Of a stretch of 64,000 nucleotides of DNA, positions 36,311 to 46,310 are shown one piece after another. The number at the start of each line of letters is the position of its first letter. Position 1 is the first letter of the stretch. Origin of the DNA: Sepiola atlantica (lineage: Eukaryota; Mollusca; Cephalopoda; Sepiida; Sepiolidae). The stretch is from the NCBI GenBank assembly GCA_963556195.1, contig OY744546.1, positions 65,889,303-65,953,302 on the forward strand, given 5' to 3'. Both the position numbers and the translations under genes were made by a program. The notes beneath the pieces are model-generated. The model did no database searches and was not told the DNA's origin. It worked only from the letters and a program-made list of their open reading frames with translations.

Positions 36311-36686
36311 TTCTATGATAAATGCCAGTATACTGAAATCATATGCCCTTAATAGGGTTAAGATGAAAATTCATATATTCTAAATGTACAAAAGCAAGGA
36401 AATTCACAAATTTTTACACTTTTATTGTCATTAAGGGTATGCGAGCACAACAGGGCTATGTATTTTACTTGTAGGAATTTTTCTTCAGCGCACCTCACAC
36501 ACTTCATCCATAGATATTTATACTGTAGTGATGTGATAATGAAATAGTTTGGTTGATATGTAGTCATACCCTTAATGACAATAAAAGTGTAAACATTTGG
36601 AAATTTCCTCGCTTTTGTACATTTAGTGTATATGAAGTTTCATCTTAACCCTATTTCAGTATACTGGCATTTATCATAGAATGTCA
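36311..36686. mobile_element. MITE-like inverted repeat, arms about 125 bp
   Basis: The left arm (36311-36438) pairs with the right arm (36563-36686): TATGATAAATGCCAGTATAC with GTATACTGGCATTTATCATA at the outer ends, and TTTATTGTCATTAAGGGTAT with ATACCCTTAATGACAATAAA at the inner ends. The spacer is about 125 bases. The left arm has a short insertion of ATGCCCTTAATAGGG sequence at 36341-36360. No coding capacity. Confidence 0.8.
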
Positions 36687-37114
36687 CTACTTTTGTAAAG
36701 GCTATGTCTTAAGACAATGGTAATTTTAAAGGTTTTTTGGAATTTTCTGGAAAACTTAGGTATATGGTAAACTGAAATTAAAATGCCATCAACTAGACCC
36801 TGGAACCTTTATCTCTGCCAAGAATCAGCTGAATCCATCAAATAATTGATGAGATACAGGGTGGCACACACGTACGTACGTACACACGGATAACACAAAA
36901 TCACTCCTGACCTTTCTCAATCTCTGGGTTGCCTTGACTAATGATGCTGAAATTCTACACACTTATAGAACCTATCAAATGAAAATGTTGTGCAAAGTTT
37001 TAACTAATTTGGTTTATTGGTTTTTGAGTTATGACTGATCAAAGAAATGAGATTTCTAGCATAGGTCGTTTTTGAAGTCTATTAAGGGATAGAGCGCTAT
37101 CACGCCTCCCTTGA
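36687..37114. other. Unassigned stretch with (ACGT)n
   Basis: Near 36850-36895, GATACAGGGTGGCACACACG leads into CGTACGTACG and ACACACGGATAACAC. An ACGT-rich end of this kind is frequent in dispersed invertebrate repeats. Nothing else recognised. Confidence 0.4.
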
Positions 37115-37672
37115 TTACTCTCTGTTTCTCAATTCGCAGTATAACACATACATGAACTCTGTATTATTTTGATTATCCGGACTACTGTCTAATCTTGAAT
37201 TTTGTTCCCACAACGTTTTGGCAGATGTAACCTCTGGCCTTCTTGAAGTGCATCTTGTCAACCCCGGGAATCTTTTATTTTTTCTTAGGAAAGTTGCCAC
37301 TGTAGACGTGAGGGACAACTGAGAATTAAGTTGAAAGCAACTTTTTAATTTTTGCATGTCGGCAAAGTTGGGAACATAGGGAGCAGAGAGGGAGTTCCAA
37401 AGGCCGGCAACTCGAAGAAAGAATCTATTGAAGTAGGAAGCTCTCCGGCATCTTGGGACCTCCACAGTGAATGGATGGGATTTACTTGATCGTCGGGTAG
37501 GTCGAGTGTATTTTACGTCGAGGGGGCACCAAATCAGCAAGTTCATCGGAGCACATTCCACGAAGTACTTCTAAAACAAGACCAAGGATGCAACTTTGCG
37601 ACGACGAGACGGGCTTGAGCTTGGTGGATAGCTAGTGACCTATTAGATTAGCGACACTTTTTGACCATAGTC

Positions 37673-37680
<8 letters not shown>
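37115..37680 (-). pseudogene. Non-LTR retrotransposon reverse-transcriptase C-terminus and 3' tail
   Basis: The minus-strand translation has RRRKVASLVLF, KYFVECAPMNLL, RSSKSHPFTVEVPRCRRASY and FNRFFLRVAGLWNSL. This order is typical of the region after the RT domain in many invertebrate LINE ORF2 proteins. At least one stop lies between VASLVLF and KYF, and the 5' side ends at a (GA)n run (37676). Downstream, the tail GAGGTTACATCTGCCAAAAC and CAGTAGTCCGGATAATC follows; solo copies of this tail occur elsewhere in the window. Inactive 5'-truncated copy; family level (CR1/L2/Jockey-like) not resolved. Confidence 0.7.

Positions 37681-37722
<42 letters not shown>
37676..37722. repeat. (GA)n microsatellite
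   Basis: About 46 bases of GA. Confidence 0.95.
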
Positions 37723-37723
<1 letters not shown>

Positions 37724-37854
37724 CTAGTGGATGGTGGCTTGGTATGGCACAATAGCAAGCTACTTCCGTGGATTAAATAAAGTGTTCCGTTCAAAATTCC
37801 GTACAGATTCACGAGTTTGGCATAAAGATTGCCAAGTTCAGCAAGCTGCACGAA

Positions 37855-37960
37855 GGTTGGAGATCACATCGGTCGAAATGTTTAAATAACAACCGAGATG
37901 AGAACAATAGTCCGAAAAATCTAACTAATACAAATGATCCATCCATATCTAAAAAAATCC
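37855..37960 (+). mobile_element. Solo LINE 3'-tail fragment
   Basis: GAGATCACATCGGTCGAAAT, then GATGAGAACAATAGTCCGAA and ACTAATACAAATGATCC match the tail that follows the reverse-transcriptase remnant at 37.15 kb, in opposite orientation to that remnant. Confidence 0.5.
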
Positions 37961-38164
37961 GAAACATAACACAAGAGATGTTGTTGGAAATTATCTTTAT
38001 TTATTACAACCTTCTCCGTCCTTCTCTACTGCCATTTTCCTGCCAGTTGCAATTTCATACTACCTCTGAACTCTTTATTCATAAAAAGTCGGTATTTCGT
38101 AATATGAAAATATTTGTTTTCATCACTGATGTTGTTAAAATTTTACATCGAAACAGAAAATAAA

Positions 38165-38812
38165 AAGGTACTGATATCGATCCTGAACCAATTTTCGTGA
38201 GGTTCGACTCGCAGGCCTTCGGCTGTCCTACGCAAATGCCCGAGAGTTGACGAGCCGATTTGTACCAGACGACAATTTTGATACGGTGCTACGTCCTATG
38301 ATAATAATGTTTTGCTTGTTTTGTTTTTTGTTGTTGTTAGGTTTAGGGTTAAATATTTATTTGATAACAGTAATTTTGCTCTGTTTTGCTTGTTTTATTT
38401 GTTTTGTTGTTTAACAAATTTCTTGCAAATATAACTAAAAATATATCAAAATAAAAAAAATTATTTGATAACAGTAACTTCGCTCTGTTTTGCTTGTTTT
38501 ATTTGTTTTGTTGTTTAAAAAATTTCTTGAAACTATAACTAAAAATTATAGGACGCAGCAACGTATCAAAATAACAAAACATATTTATTTGATAACAGTA
38601 ACTTCGCTATGTTTTGCTTTTATCTTTGTTTGTGGTTTCTTTTAGAAATTTTTTTGAAAATATAACTTACAATCACAGGACGAAGCACCGTATCAAAATT
38701 GTCGTCTGGTACCATTCGGCTCGTAAACACTCGGACGTTTGCGTAGGACAGCCGAACGCTTCCGAGTCGAACCTCACGAAAACTAGTTCAGGATCGATAT
38801 CAGTACCAATAA
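38165..38812. mobile_element. Fold-back element with internal tandem repeats
   Basis: The left arm (38165-38305) and right arm (38668-38812) are reverse complements over about 140 bases. Paired blocks are GGTACTGATATCGATCCTGA with TCAGGATCGATATCAGTACC, and CAGACGACAATTTTGATACG with CGTATCAAAATTGTCGTCTG. The loop has three diverged direct units starting TTATTTGATAACAGTAAYTT at about 38357, 38461 and 38586 (period about 105-125), each with TGTTTTGCTTGTTTTATTTG. No coding domain. Arms plus internal sub-repeats are the classic layout of fold-back transposons. Confidence 0.75.
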
Positions 38813-40102
38813 AACAACCAAAAAAAATGAAGGTCAGGTCTCTCCGTCTCCGAGAGGTAGTTTGGTTTGGTAGTTTTGTTTTACGGCATATCAACCCTTT
38901 TTGGGTTATTTAATGCCGAATCTGGTCTTGTTTTCTTCTCTTTTTTGTTTCTTTCCCCTTTTAATATCTGTTTCTATTTAACCCATAGTTGGGACCCTAA
39001 CAGGTACTACCACTCCGGGTCAGGGTGGACCTGGGAGCAATGGTAATTAAGAGGAGGCTCCACATTCCCCAAAGTCCGTAAGCCGGATCTCACCATCGGA
39101 TGTAGTTTAAGGTCATATCCAGGACCGGGAGTTGGGTAGGAAAAATAAAAATAAAAAAAGGGAGGGAGAAAGGGAGAGGGGCTGTTGTTTTTGTTTTTGG
39201 TTTTGTAGAACATAATTAAGTTTTACAAAAAAAAAAAAAAAAAAAAAAAACGTCAATGTAGGTGAATTTCGTCTCAGGGTCTCCGAGAGTTTAAGACGAA
39301 GATGCTATCTTTCAACATGTATACATTTAAAAAAAAGTGACCGCGTTTTTACTTATGTTAATTTGTTGATTTTAAGAAAAAAGAGTAAATTAGGTTTAAT
39401 AATGTAAACTAAGTATTCTACTTGATTTATAATAATCTGTTTTTTAAATTTATTTTTACTCTTTCCACCGCCATTTTATTCTGCTACAAATTTTATTTTA
39501 TTTTTGCTAACGTTGTTACAGGTAAGTAAAAAAAATCGATATAAACTGAGGGTTTTTAAAAGGTAAAACCCCTATTTATGAGATTCCGATACTTACTTGT
39601 ATACTCCCTCCCTCCCTCATCTTTAAGTTGAGGTTGTTTAAGGTGCTATCTGTGCCTCGTATAAAAGTGATTTTAATGGAGAGGTTGACGTGTTTTATAG
39701 GGAGCAAGGAGGAACTTAGACGAACAAATGTCCAAGTCCAGTGTAAACAGATTCTTGCTGCGCCGTCCTCGTAAACAACTATACTTGCAAATGCTTTCAG
39801 TAACTCACCGTCTATCTGCCCAACCCAATAACGCTTAGCCTGAAGTGTCTTTCGGGCCTTGAAAAGTGGTAACTCGTTTGTACAAAAAATGCCTTTAGTT
39901 ACAGCGTCTTGATTTTAATTCGTTCAAATTAAGCGAAATAATGTATTAATAGAAACAGGTGCGAATGGCACTCACATCCCTTATCTTTTAAAAAAAATGT
40001 AATTGACCGCAAACAAGGCATATTGTCATTGAAGTATAAGGGGCTAATGTGATCGAAGTCAAATTCATAGGGGTACACGATGATGAACCATTTTCTTTTT
40101 TT
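38813..40102. other. Unassigned stretch ending in a poly(A)-tailed segment
   Basis: Bases 39000-39225 are less AT-rich (CTACCACTCCGGGTCAGGGT, CCAGGACCGGGAGTTGGGTA) and are followed by about 24 A residues (39227-39250), which suggests a retroposed insert. No domain or known RNA recognised. The rest is AT-rich with no feature. Confidence 0.4.
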
Positions 40103-40620
40103 TTAAATGGAAATCTCTCCAGACAAAACATGAATCATCTTCATGTAAGCAGCTAACAAGAACAAATATGGTGATCGCAAAAACAGCAGATGCCTATAGG
40201 CCTTAGTCCTGAAAAGACCAATGCTATAGTTAGGAAGACAGCAGTCAGCAAGAAAAGAGTTCCTCAGGCCTGCGGTTCTTGCTGCTAGAATAGGTAGTTG
40301 AATTACCATGAGGAATGAAAACAGCGAATTTATGAAGACCACTAGACCAACGAGTCAAACGAGCTGGAACAAAAGAAGCGGGGAATAGATCACATGATTC
40401 TGAAGAACAACTGCAGGAGTAGAGAAGAAGAAAAGGTAGAGCCAATCAAATTACAGATACGTTTCTGCGCCTTATCAAAACCCTCAAATGGGACAGAGAT
40501 TCACCAGCCACAATATGACAACAGTACTCCATACATGGTCCGATTGTAGATTTGCAGAGATAGAGAATAGTCTCGAGTGTGAGAAAGTGTTTGCAGCGAT
40601 AGAGATCAACGACTTAATGG
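40103..40620 (-). pseudogene. Non-LTR retrotransposon reverse-transcriptase C-terminus, second family
   Basis: Minus-strand frames give RCKHFLTLETILYLCKSTI followed by GPCMEYCCHIVAGES (normally IRPCMEYCxHIWAG, the thumb-side motif after the RT core). Then come VPARLTRWSSGLHKFAVFIP and, after a frame change, AARTAGLRNSFLADCCLPNY with SIGLFRTKAYRHLLF. At least two frameshifts join these blocks. The sequence differs from the 37.1-kb remnant at the corresponding motifs, so it is another family. The RT frame stops being recognisable at about 40620, exactly where the 45-bp minisatellite begins. Confidence 0.7.
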
Positions 40621-42198
40621 AAAGACTTAATGAAAGAGCAATGGATCTAATGTATGCACCCCCACAACGACTTAATGAAAAAGCGATGGATCTAATGTAT
40701 GCCCCACCACAAAGACTTAATGAAAGAGCAATGGATCTAATGTATGCACCCCCACAAAGACTTAATGAAAGAGCAATGGATCTAATGTATGCACCCCCAC
40801 AAAGACTTAATGAAAGAGCAATGGATCTAATGTATGCACCCCCACAAAGACTTAATGAAAGAGCAATGGATCTAATGTATGCACCCCCACAAAGACTTAA
40901 TGAAAGAGCAATGGATCTAATGTATGCACCCCCACAAAGACTTAATGAAAGAGCAATGGATCTAATGTATGCACCCCCACAAAGACTTAATGAAATAGCA
41001 ATGGATCTAATGTATGCACCCCCACAAAGACTTAATGAAAGAGCAATGGATCTAATGTATGCACCCCCACAAAGACTTAATGAAAGAGCAATGGATCTAA
41101 TGTATGCACCCCCACAAAGACTTAATGAAAGAGCAATGGATCTAATGTATGCACCCCCACAAAGACTTAATGAAAGAGCAATGGATCTAATGTATGTACC
41201 CCCACAAAGACTTAATGAAAGAGCAATGGATCTAATGTATGCACCCCCACAAAGACTTAATGAAAGAGCAATGGATCTAATGTATGCACCCCCACAAAGA
41301 CTTAATGAAAGAGCAATGGATCTAATGTATGCACCCCCACAAAGACTTAATGAAAGAGCAATGGATCTAATGTATGCACCCCCACAAAGACTTAATGAAA
41401 GAGCAATGGATCTAATGTATGCACCCCCACAAAGACTTAATGAAAGAGCAATGGATCTAATGTATGCACCCCCACAAAGACTTAATGAAATAGCAATGGA
41501 TCTAATGTATGCACCCCCACAAAGACTTAATGAAAGAGCAATGGATCTAATGTATGCACCCCCACAAAGACTTAATGAAAGAGCAATGGATCTAATGTAT
41601 GCACCCCCACAAAGACTTAATGAAAGAGCAATGGATCTAATGTATGCACCCCCACAAAGACTTAATGAAAGAGCAATGGATCTAATGTATGTACCCCCAC
41701 AAAGACTTAATGAAAGAGCAATGGATCTAATGTATGCACCCCCACAAAGACTTAATGAAAGAGCAATGGATCTAATGTATGCACCCCCACAAAGACTTAA
41801 TGAAAGAGCAATGGATCTAATGTATGCACCCCCACAAAGACTTAATGAAAGAGCAATGGATCTAATGTATGCACCCCCACAAAGACTTAATGAAAGAGCA
41901 ATGGATCTAATGTATGCACCCCCACAAAGACTTAATGAAAGAGCAATGGATCTAATGTATGCACCCCCACAAAGACTTAATGAAAGAGCAATGGATCTAA
42001 TGTATGCACCCCCACAAAGACTTAATGAAAGAGCAATGGATCTAATGTATGCACCCCCACAAAGACTTAATGAAAGAGCAATGGATCTAATGTATGCACC
42101 CCACAAAGACCTAATGAAAGAGCAATGGATCTAATGTATGCACCCCCACAAAGACTTAACGAAAGAGCAATGGATCGAATGTATGCACCCCCACAAAT
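40614..42198. repeat. 45-bp minisatellite, about 35 units, open in both strands
   Basis: The unit GACTTAATGAAAGAGCAATG, GATCTAATGTATGCACCCCC, ACAAA has a period of exactly 45 bases and very little divergence. Because 45 is a multiple of three and the unit lacks stops in the two relevant frames, the plus strand encodes repeats of RLNERAMDLMYAPPQ (open from 40488 to 42134) and the minus strand repeats of CGGAYIRSIALSLSL. Rare variants GAAATAGCA (40992 and 41487) and TGTACCCCC (41194 and 41689) both recur 495 bases apart, showing an 11-unit block duplication. A one-base deletion near 42101 closes the plus frame. I interpret it as non-coding tandem DNA. Confidence 0.9.
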
Positions 42199-42520
42199 AT
42201 TTGTCGCAATAATACAGAAGCCCCTATTTCGGTTACTATATAGAGGCAACTTAAACAAATAATAAAAAAAGAATAGAAATGTTTTTCTTTTCCACCGAAT
42301 TCAGGTTTTCATAAAAAAATGTATCCGAAGTGAAGTTAATCTGGCTTAAGCATATTCTCGAAAATATGTTGTTCAAGATATCGTTGTTGCCAACATAATC
42401 GGAATAATGTTTCATTTTTGCTATATTTTGGTCATCTATCAAGTTTTTAAAAAAATATTTGATCAACTAATGATTGCTAAGTTATTTACTTCAGGTGTAA
42501 ATTTTCAAAATTGAACATCT
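42199..42520. other. AT-rich stretch between minisatellite and segmental duplication
   Basis: No gene or repeat recognised. Confidence 0.4.
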
Positions 42521-42658
42521 TCTGAACTTCAAAAAGGGTCAGAGGTTATATCGGCCGAAACATTGTTAATATCACAACCCATATGAGAATAATACTCCGA
42601 TTAATACAAATTATAATCAATCCTCATCTCAAAAATTGCGAAGCAATTTCAGGCAATT

Positions 42659-42885
42659 CTTCTTCTTTCGTGTGAATCAGATGATTCTGGTGTTGGCATT
42701 AGTTTCCCCGGTGTTTTTCTAGTTAGAAATATTTCTGGAAAGACATCGGGTACTTACGGGAAGGACCACGAGAAAGTTGCCAACATCCATAAGTGAAAGT
42801 AATACTGTGGAATCGACTGGATTCGAACTTGGAACACCCAGGTCTTTAGTCCGTGTCGTTATCCACTTAACCACCGTCACCTTCC
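42659..42885 (-). mobile_element. tRNA-derived SINE, copy 2, with target-site duplication
   Basis: Flanked by an 11-bp direct repeat, TTCAGGCAATT (42648-42658 and 42886-42896). The reverse complement starts GGTGACGGTGGTTAAGTGGA (A box) and continues with AAGTTCGAATCCAGTCG (B box). The paralogous site in copy B of the segmental duplication (about 59475-59500) has no insertion, so the SINE arrived after the duplication. Confidence 0.85.
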
Positions 42886-43367
42886 TTCAGGCAATTGATA
42901 CGTTTTATAAAAACACTTATGAAATGAAAATAAAAATAAAAAAGAACTCGCGTTTAAACATATTTTATTCAATATACATTCGCTAATATGTGCCTATTTG
43001 ATCGTGGAATGATTTCAATTCCCATATAGATGAAACGGAAATAATTGGCGAGGAAAAAATTCAAATACATTTCGCTTAACCGAATTCGTGCTTTTATTTA
43101 ATAAGTTAAAAAACACGTGTATTCGAAGCGAAATAAACATAGCTAGAAAATGTTTCCGAAACGATGTTTGTGAAAACATCCAATGTTATTAATACGAGAT
43201 GGAAAGCCAATAGCCTCAAATCTATCCACATATTACGGATATTTTGACCACTAATGTGTCGACTTTGATCATGATCTAAGGTATTCTGACATATTCATGA
43301 TCTTTACACTTTCACGATTTACAGTTGCACTAGATTATAACCGATGCTGTTTTAATGTTTTAAGCAA

Positions 43368-43440
43368 ATCTAAATAGCTCAGTTCGTAGAACATCAGACT
43401 GAAGATCTCAAGGTTTCGGTTTCGGATTCCGGTCAGGGCA
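43368..43440 (+). pseudogene. tRNA-Phe(GAA)-like sequence, 73 nt
   Basis: Exactly 73 nt and collinear with animal tRNA-Phe: AAATAGCTCAGTTCGTAGA (A box region), CAGACTGAAGATCT (anticodon arm with GAA), AAGGTTTCGG and TTTCGGATTCCGG in the T-arm region. The acceptor strands (ATCTAAA and the 3' end TCAGGGCA) do not pair and the B box is imperfect, so it is a pseudogene or the head of a tRNA-Phe-type SINE. Copy B of the segmental duplication lacks this segment, consistent with an insertion. Confidence 0.75.
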
Positions 43441-43928
43441 TATGCTTTATTTGTTGGGAATTTATTATTTAGTATCGATGCAGTATTTTTCAATTTCTTA
43501 AATAAGTTCAGGATATTTCGATATCGAGTTGTTTTTTGTTAATGCCGAGAGCGAACACAGCCCCGGCAATGTTATTATTATGAATAAATTACAAGTAAAA
43601 CGTATTCACTTTTTATAAATGTCAAGCGCGAACGTAGACTCCCACAATATGATAGTTATGAATAAATCAAAAAAATTCAGCCCATGCGCGGAAAAAAAAT
43701 CGACATTTTTTTTACCCCATATGCTGTGTCGGTAACGTGTCTCGGTATGTCAATTTATATATTTACCTAGCTACTAACACTTCATACCTAGTACGAATAT
43801 ACATATTTGTGAAATTTAGTCGAACACATTTGATAATTTTTATTAGGTTTAGAGAGTAAGTAACTACGATGATATTTTTCAGTGTTCTCTCTATTGGCTG
43901 CAAACACATTATGCATAATATTTTTAAG

Positions 43929-44118
43929 CAAGAGGTGACGGTTGTAAAGTGAATAACCGCGTTGACTGATGACCTGGGTGTGACAAGTTCAAATCCAGTC
44001 GATTCCATATTATCACTTTCACTTCGGAATGTTGGCAACCATTACGGTGCCCCTGTTGCAAGAATACTGACAACACTATCAAGCTTGCCAATAAAGTTGT
44101 ACCATTCTGATTCATACG
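43929..44118 (+). mobile_element. tRNA-derived SINE, copy 3
   Basis: GGTGACGGTTGTAAAGTGAA (A-box side), CAAGTTCAAATCCAGTCGAT (B box), then TTATCACTTTCACTTCGGAA and GTTGGCAACCATTACGG, matching in order the reverse complement of the 42.7-kb copy, and an end near CATTCTGATTCATA. Not seen at the matching place in copy B. Confidence 0.8.
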
Positions 44119-44945
44119 AATGTACTTTACTTTAGAAATAATTCTTCACTTTAAACTTATGTAGAAAAAAACCTTTATGTCCACTATTTCGGATCATAAA
44201 AAGGTAATTGACTCTTTAAAAAAAAAGTATTTTATATTTTTACGATATAAATATTTTAATATATTTGTTTATTTAGAAAACACGGATCAAGTTAAACCTT
44301 CTTTAGACATGAGTGGGTTTCGAACACTGGTACTAAGATATCACATTTTAGTCATTTTAGTCTTTTTTTGTGAACCAAACACATGTTTCTATTTTCACGC
44401 GTATTGAAAACACCTTTAAAATACTCCATTGTCATTTTAATAATATATAGATAAGTGCCCTTACCGTCTTTCTCAGGAATTTTCTGTTTTCTGCGATGCT
44501 TACTCGTGTGTGTATCCTTCCCTCGTGATGTTTTCGTCGATAGCAAAACGACTACAGTTCAAATCATTGATCTTCATCTTTCAATGCGAAATAGGTTGTA
44601 TTCCTTGACTCTTAAAAACAAGAAATATATTAGGTTGATGAAAATATATTCTATGCCGTGCAAAAATAATGATTTATTTTAGGAAAATTCATTCAAAAAC
44701 ATTCGTCTACTATATTCCCTGGACGACCGCTGGGCTTTCGTATTTTTGCTTTAAATAAAATAAATACTTAAAAGACTTATTTCACTTCATCGAATTTCTC
44801 AATTTGGGGACGGAATCGACCGTAGCCAGCTTTAATGCTGGATGCAACACACATTCCATTCCGTCCAATTCGTCAATCTTGTCGCTGGTCTTTAAGGGAT
44901 TATTTTACTTTGCATTGTCTTGTTAAAACCAACAAAAACTCTGGT

Positions 44946-45211
44946 TCCCGATTGGCCTTCGGGCTGGGATCAGAGTGTAGTATCTGTTTCGATGGATACT
45001 ACACCCTATATACCGGTATCGTCTCGGTCTTCAGATCGTGATTCTACCGGTCGGTTTGTTAGTCCTGTGCAGTTCTAGGAGGTGCCTCTTCCAAGGCCTT
45101 GCCTTCCCTCTTTGGGTTGGAGTAAGTTTATCGCTTACTGCCCGAGGCGCTGTGACCGGGGAATGCCGACGGGGCTGTCCAGGCTATTCCTGCAGTGGGT
45201 GGGAATTAAAT
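44946..45211 (+). mobile_element. U2-headed SINE with 17-bp target-site duplication
   Basis: Direct repeats ACCAACAAAAACTCTGGT (44928-44945) and ACCAACAAAACTCTGGT (45212-45228) flank it. The head is GATTGGCCTTCGGGCTGGGA then TCAGAGTGTAGTATCTGTTT, a decayed U2 5' end keeping GTAGTATCTGTT. A second weaker U2-like head follows (CCGGTATCGTCTCGGTCTTC), then GTCCTGTGCAGTTCTAGGAG, CTCTTTGGGTTGGAGTAAGT and GGGGAATGCCGACGGGGCTG. It ends before the GCTCACC tail seen in the tandem copies. A long target-site duplication is the mark of LINE-driven retroposition, so this family is a SINE. Confidence 0.85.
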
Positions 45212-45228
45212 ACCAACAAAACTCTGGT

Positions 45229-46310
45229 ACTTTCCAAGTTGCTCGAACTAAAGAATTGAGCGTGACACCATTCGACACAGGTTCAAAATGGAGTATTCCT
45301 TTAACCGAAATAAACAGTTACGTTCAGTGAAAATTCGAAAGAATAGGCAAAATTTACAGTAAATCATGATAATTTTTACAAAACACGAATAAAGTTTTTC
45401 TCCTTTGAATTTCATTGGATTTCAGTTGAAGTAAACTAATATTTTATCCGGAAAAACGTAATGTGTCCCGGATGATAAAAGCTGATAACTTGGCAAGTGA
45501 TTTTTGAGTTTATTTTTCGTAAGCATAAAACAATCTGTGATGTGTTTACAAAAAAGGAGTAGGCAGAATATACATTGCTGAGGCGGTATTTTTTCACGAT
45601 GCCAATGCCCGAGTTTAAAAACATGTCATAAAATATAACATTTACGCTCGTGGGTAAACATGTGAATGGGTATGTTAACATGAGAATTCAGACGAAAAGG
45701 TGTTTTAGAATAATTATAAATGACTAAACAATTACAGTAATCGGGTTATATCGGAAAATTAAGATTATCTACTTTACTAGAAAGAAGAATGAGGGGTTTT
45801 TCAATAACACACTTGAAAAATATTAATGCCTTTATTTATTATTTAAAATTATTATTTTTCATATATATTTTCATTGGGAAACATATTTTCAAAACCAGTT
45901 TCAACAGGTAGATCTGATCCCAAACGTAGTGGGCACTTTCTTTGTACTAGTTTTCTCACTTCTTACTGTTCGGTCGTCAAAATAGTTCTAGTCTCGAGCA
46001 CTAGTAACACTCCAGTGTCACCACCTTATTATAAAGGGCAGTCGCATAGTATTAGCCAACTATTGTCCAGTCACTTTTCAAAGTCTGCCAGTGAGTAAAT
46101 TCTGTGTGAGCGGAAACGCTCCGCAACCTTAGACGATTTCACAGCTTAATACGACCTTCGCATATCGGAGTTATTCCTACTTTCAGTTGTTACGACCAGC
46201 GTTTCAAGTTACTTTAGGGCATTTCTCAGACCACATCGGTGAATGTCATTGACATTGACTTCGTGAAAGTGAGTAAATCTGTGCCATATATAAATCTTAT
46301 GTTGAAACCC
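45229..46310. other. AT-rich stretch, nothing recognised
   Basis: About 1.1 kb with short open frames only and no recognisable gene, RNA or transposon. Confidence 0.5.

Larger units (their letters stand above)
42525..44945 (+). repeat. Segmental duplication, copy A
   Basis: Aligns in the same orientation with 59380-64000. Anchors: TCCTCATCTCAAAAATTGCG (42621) against the block at 59462; GAAAACATCCAATGT at 43172 and 60306; CTTCATACCTAGTACGAA at 43780 and 60522; GGATAAGTGCCC-type motif at 44450 and 61601; TAGCAAAACGACTACAGTTC at 44540 and its match near 62028; GCTGGTCTTTAAGGGATTAT at 44884 and its match at 63961. Divergence is high, so the duplication is old. No coding region recognised in either copy. 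It starts with a LINE-tail motif (42530-42610). Confidence 0.75.

Noticed and set aside
40488..42134. 548-codon plus-strand and 540-codon minus-strand open frames as protein genes
   Set aside because: They exist on both strands because a 45-bp unit without stops is repeated. The start lies in antisense of a decayed LINE and there is no signal peptide, domain or promoter evidence.
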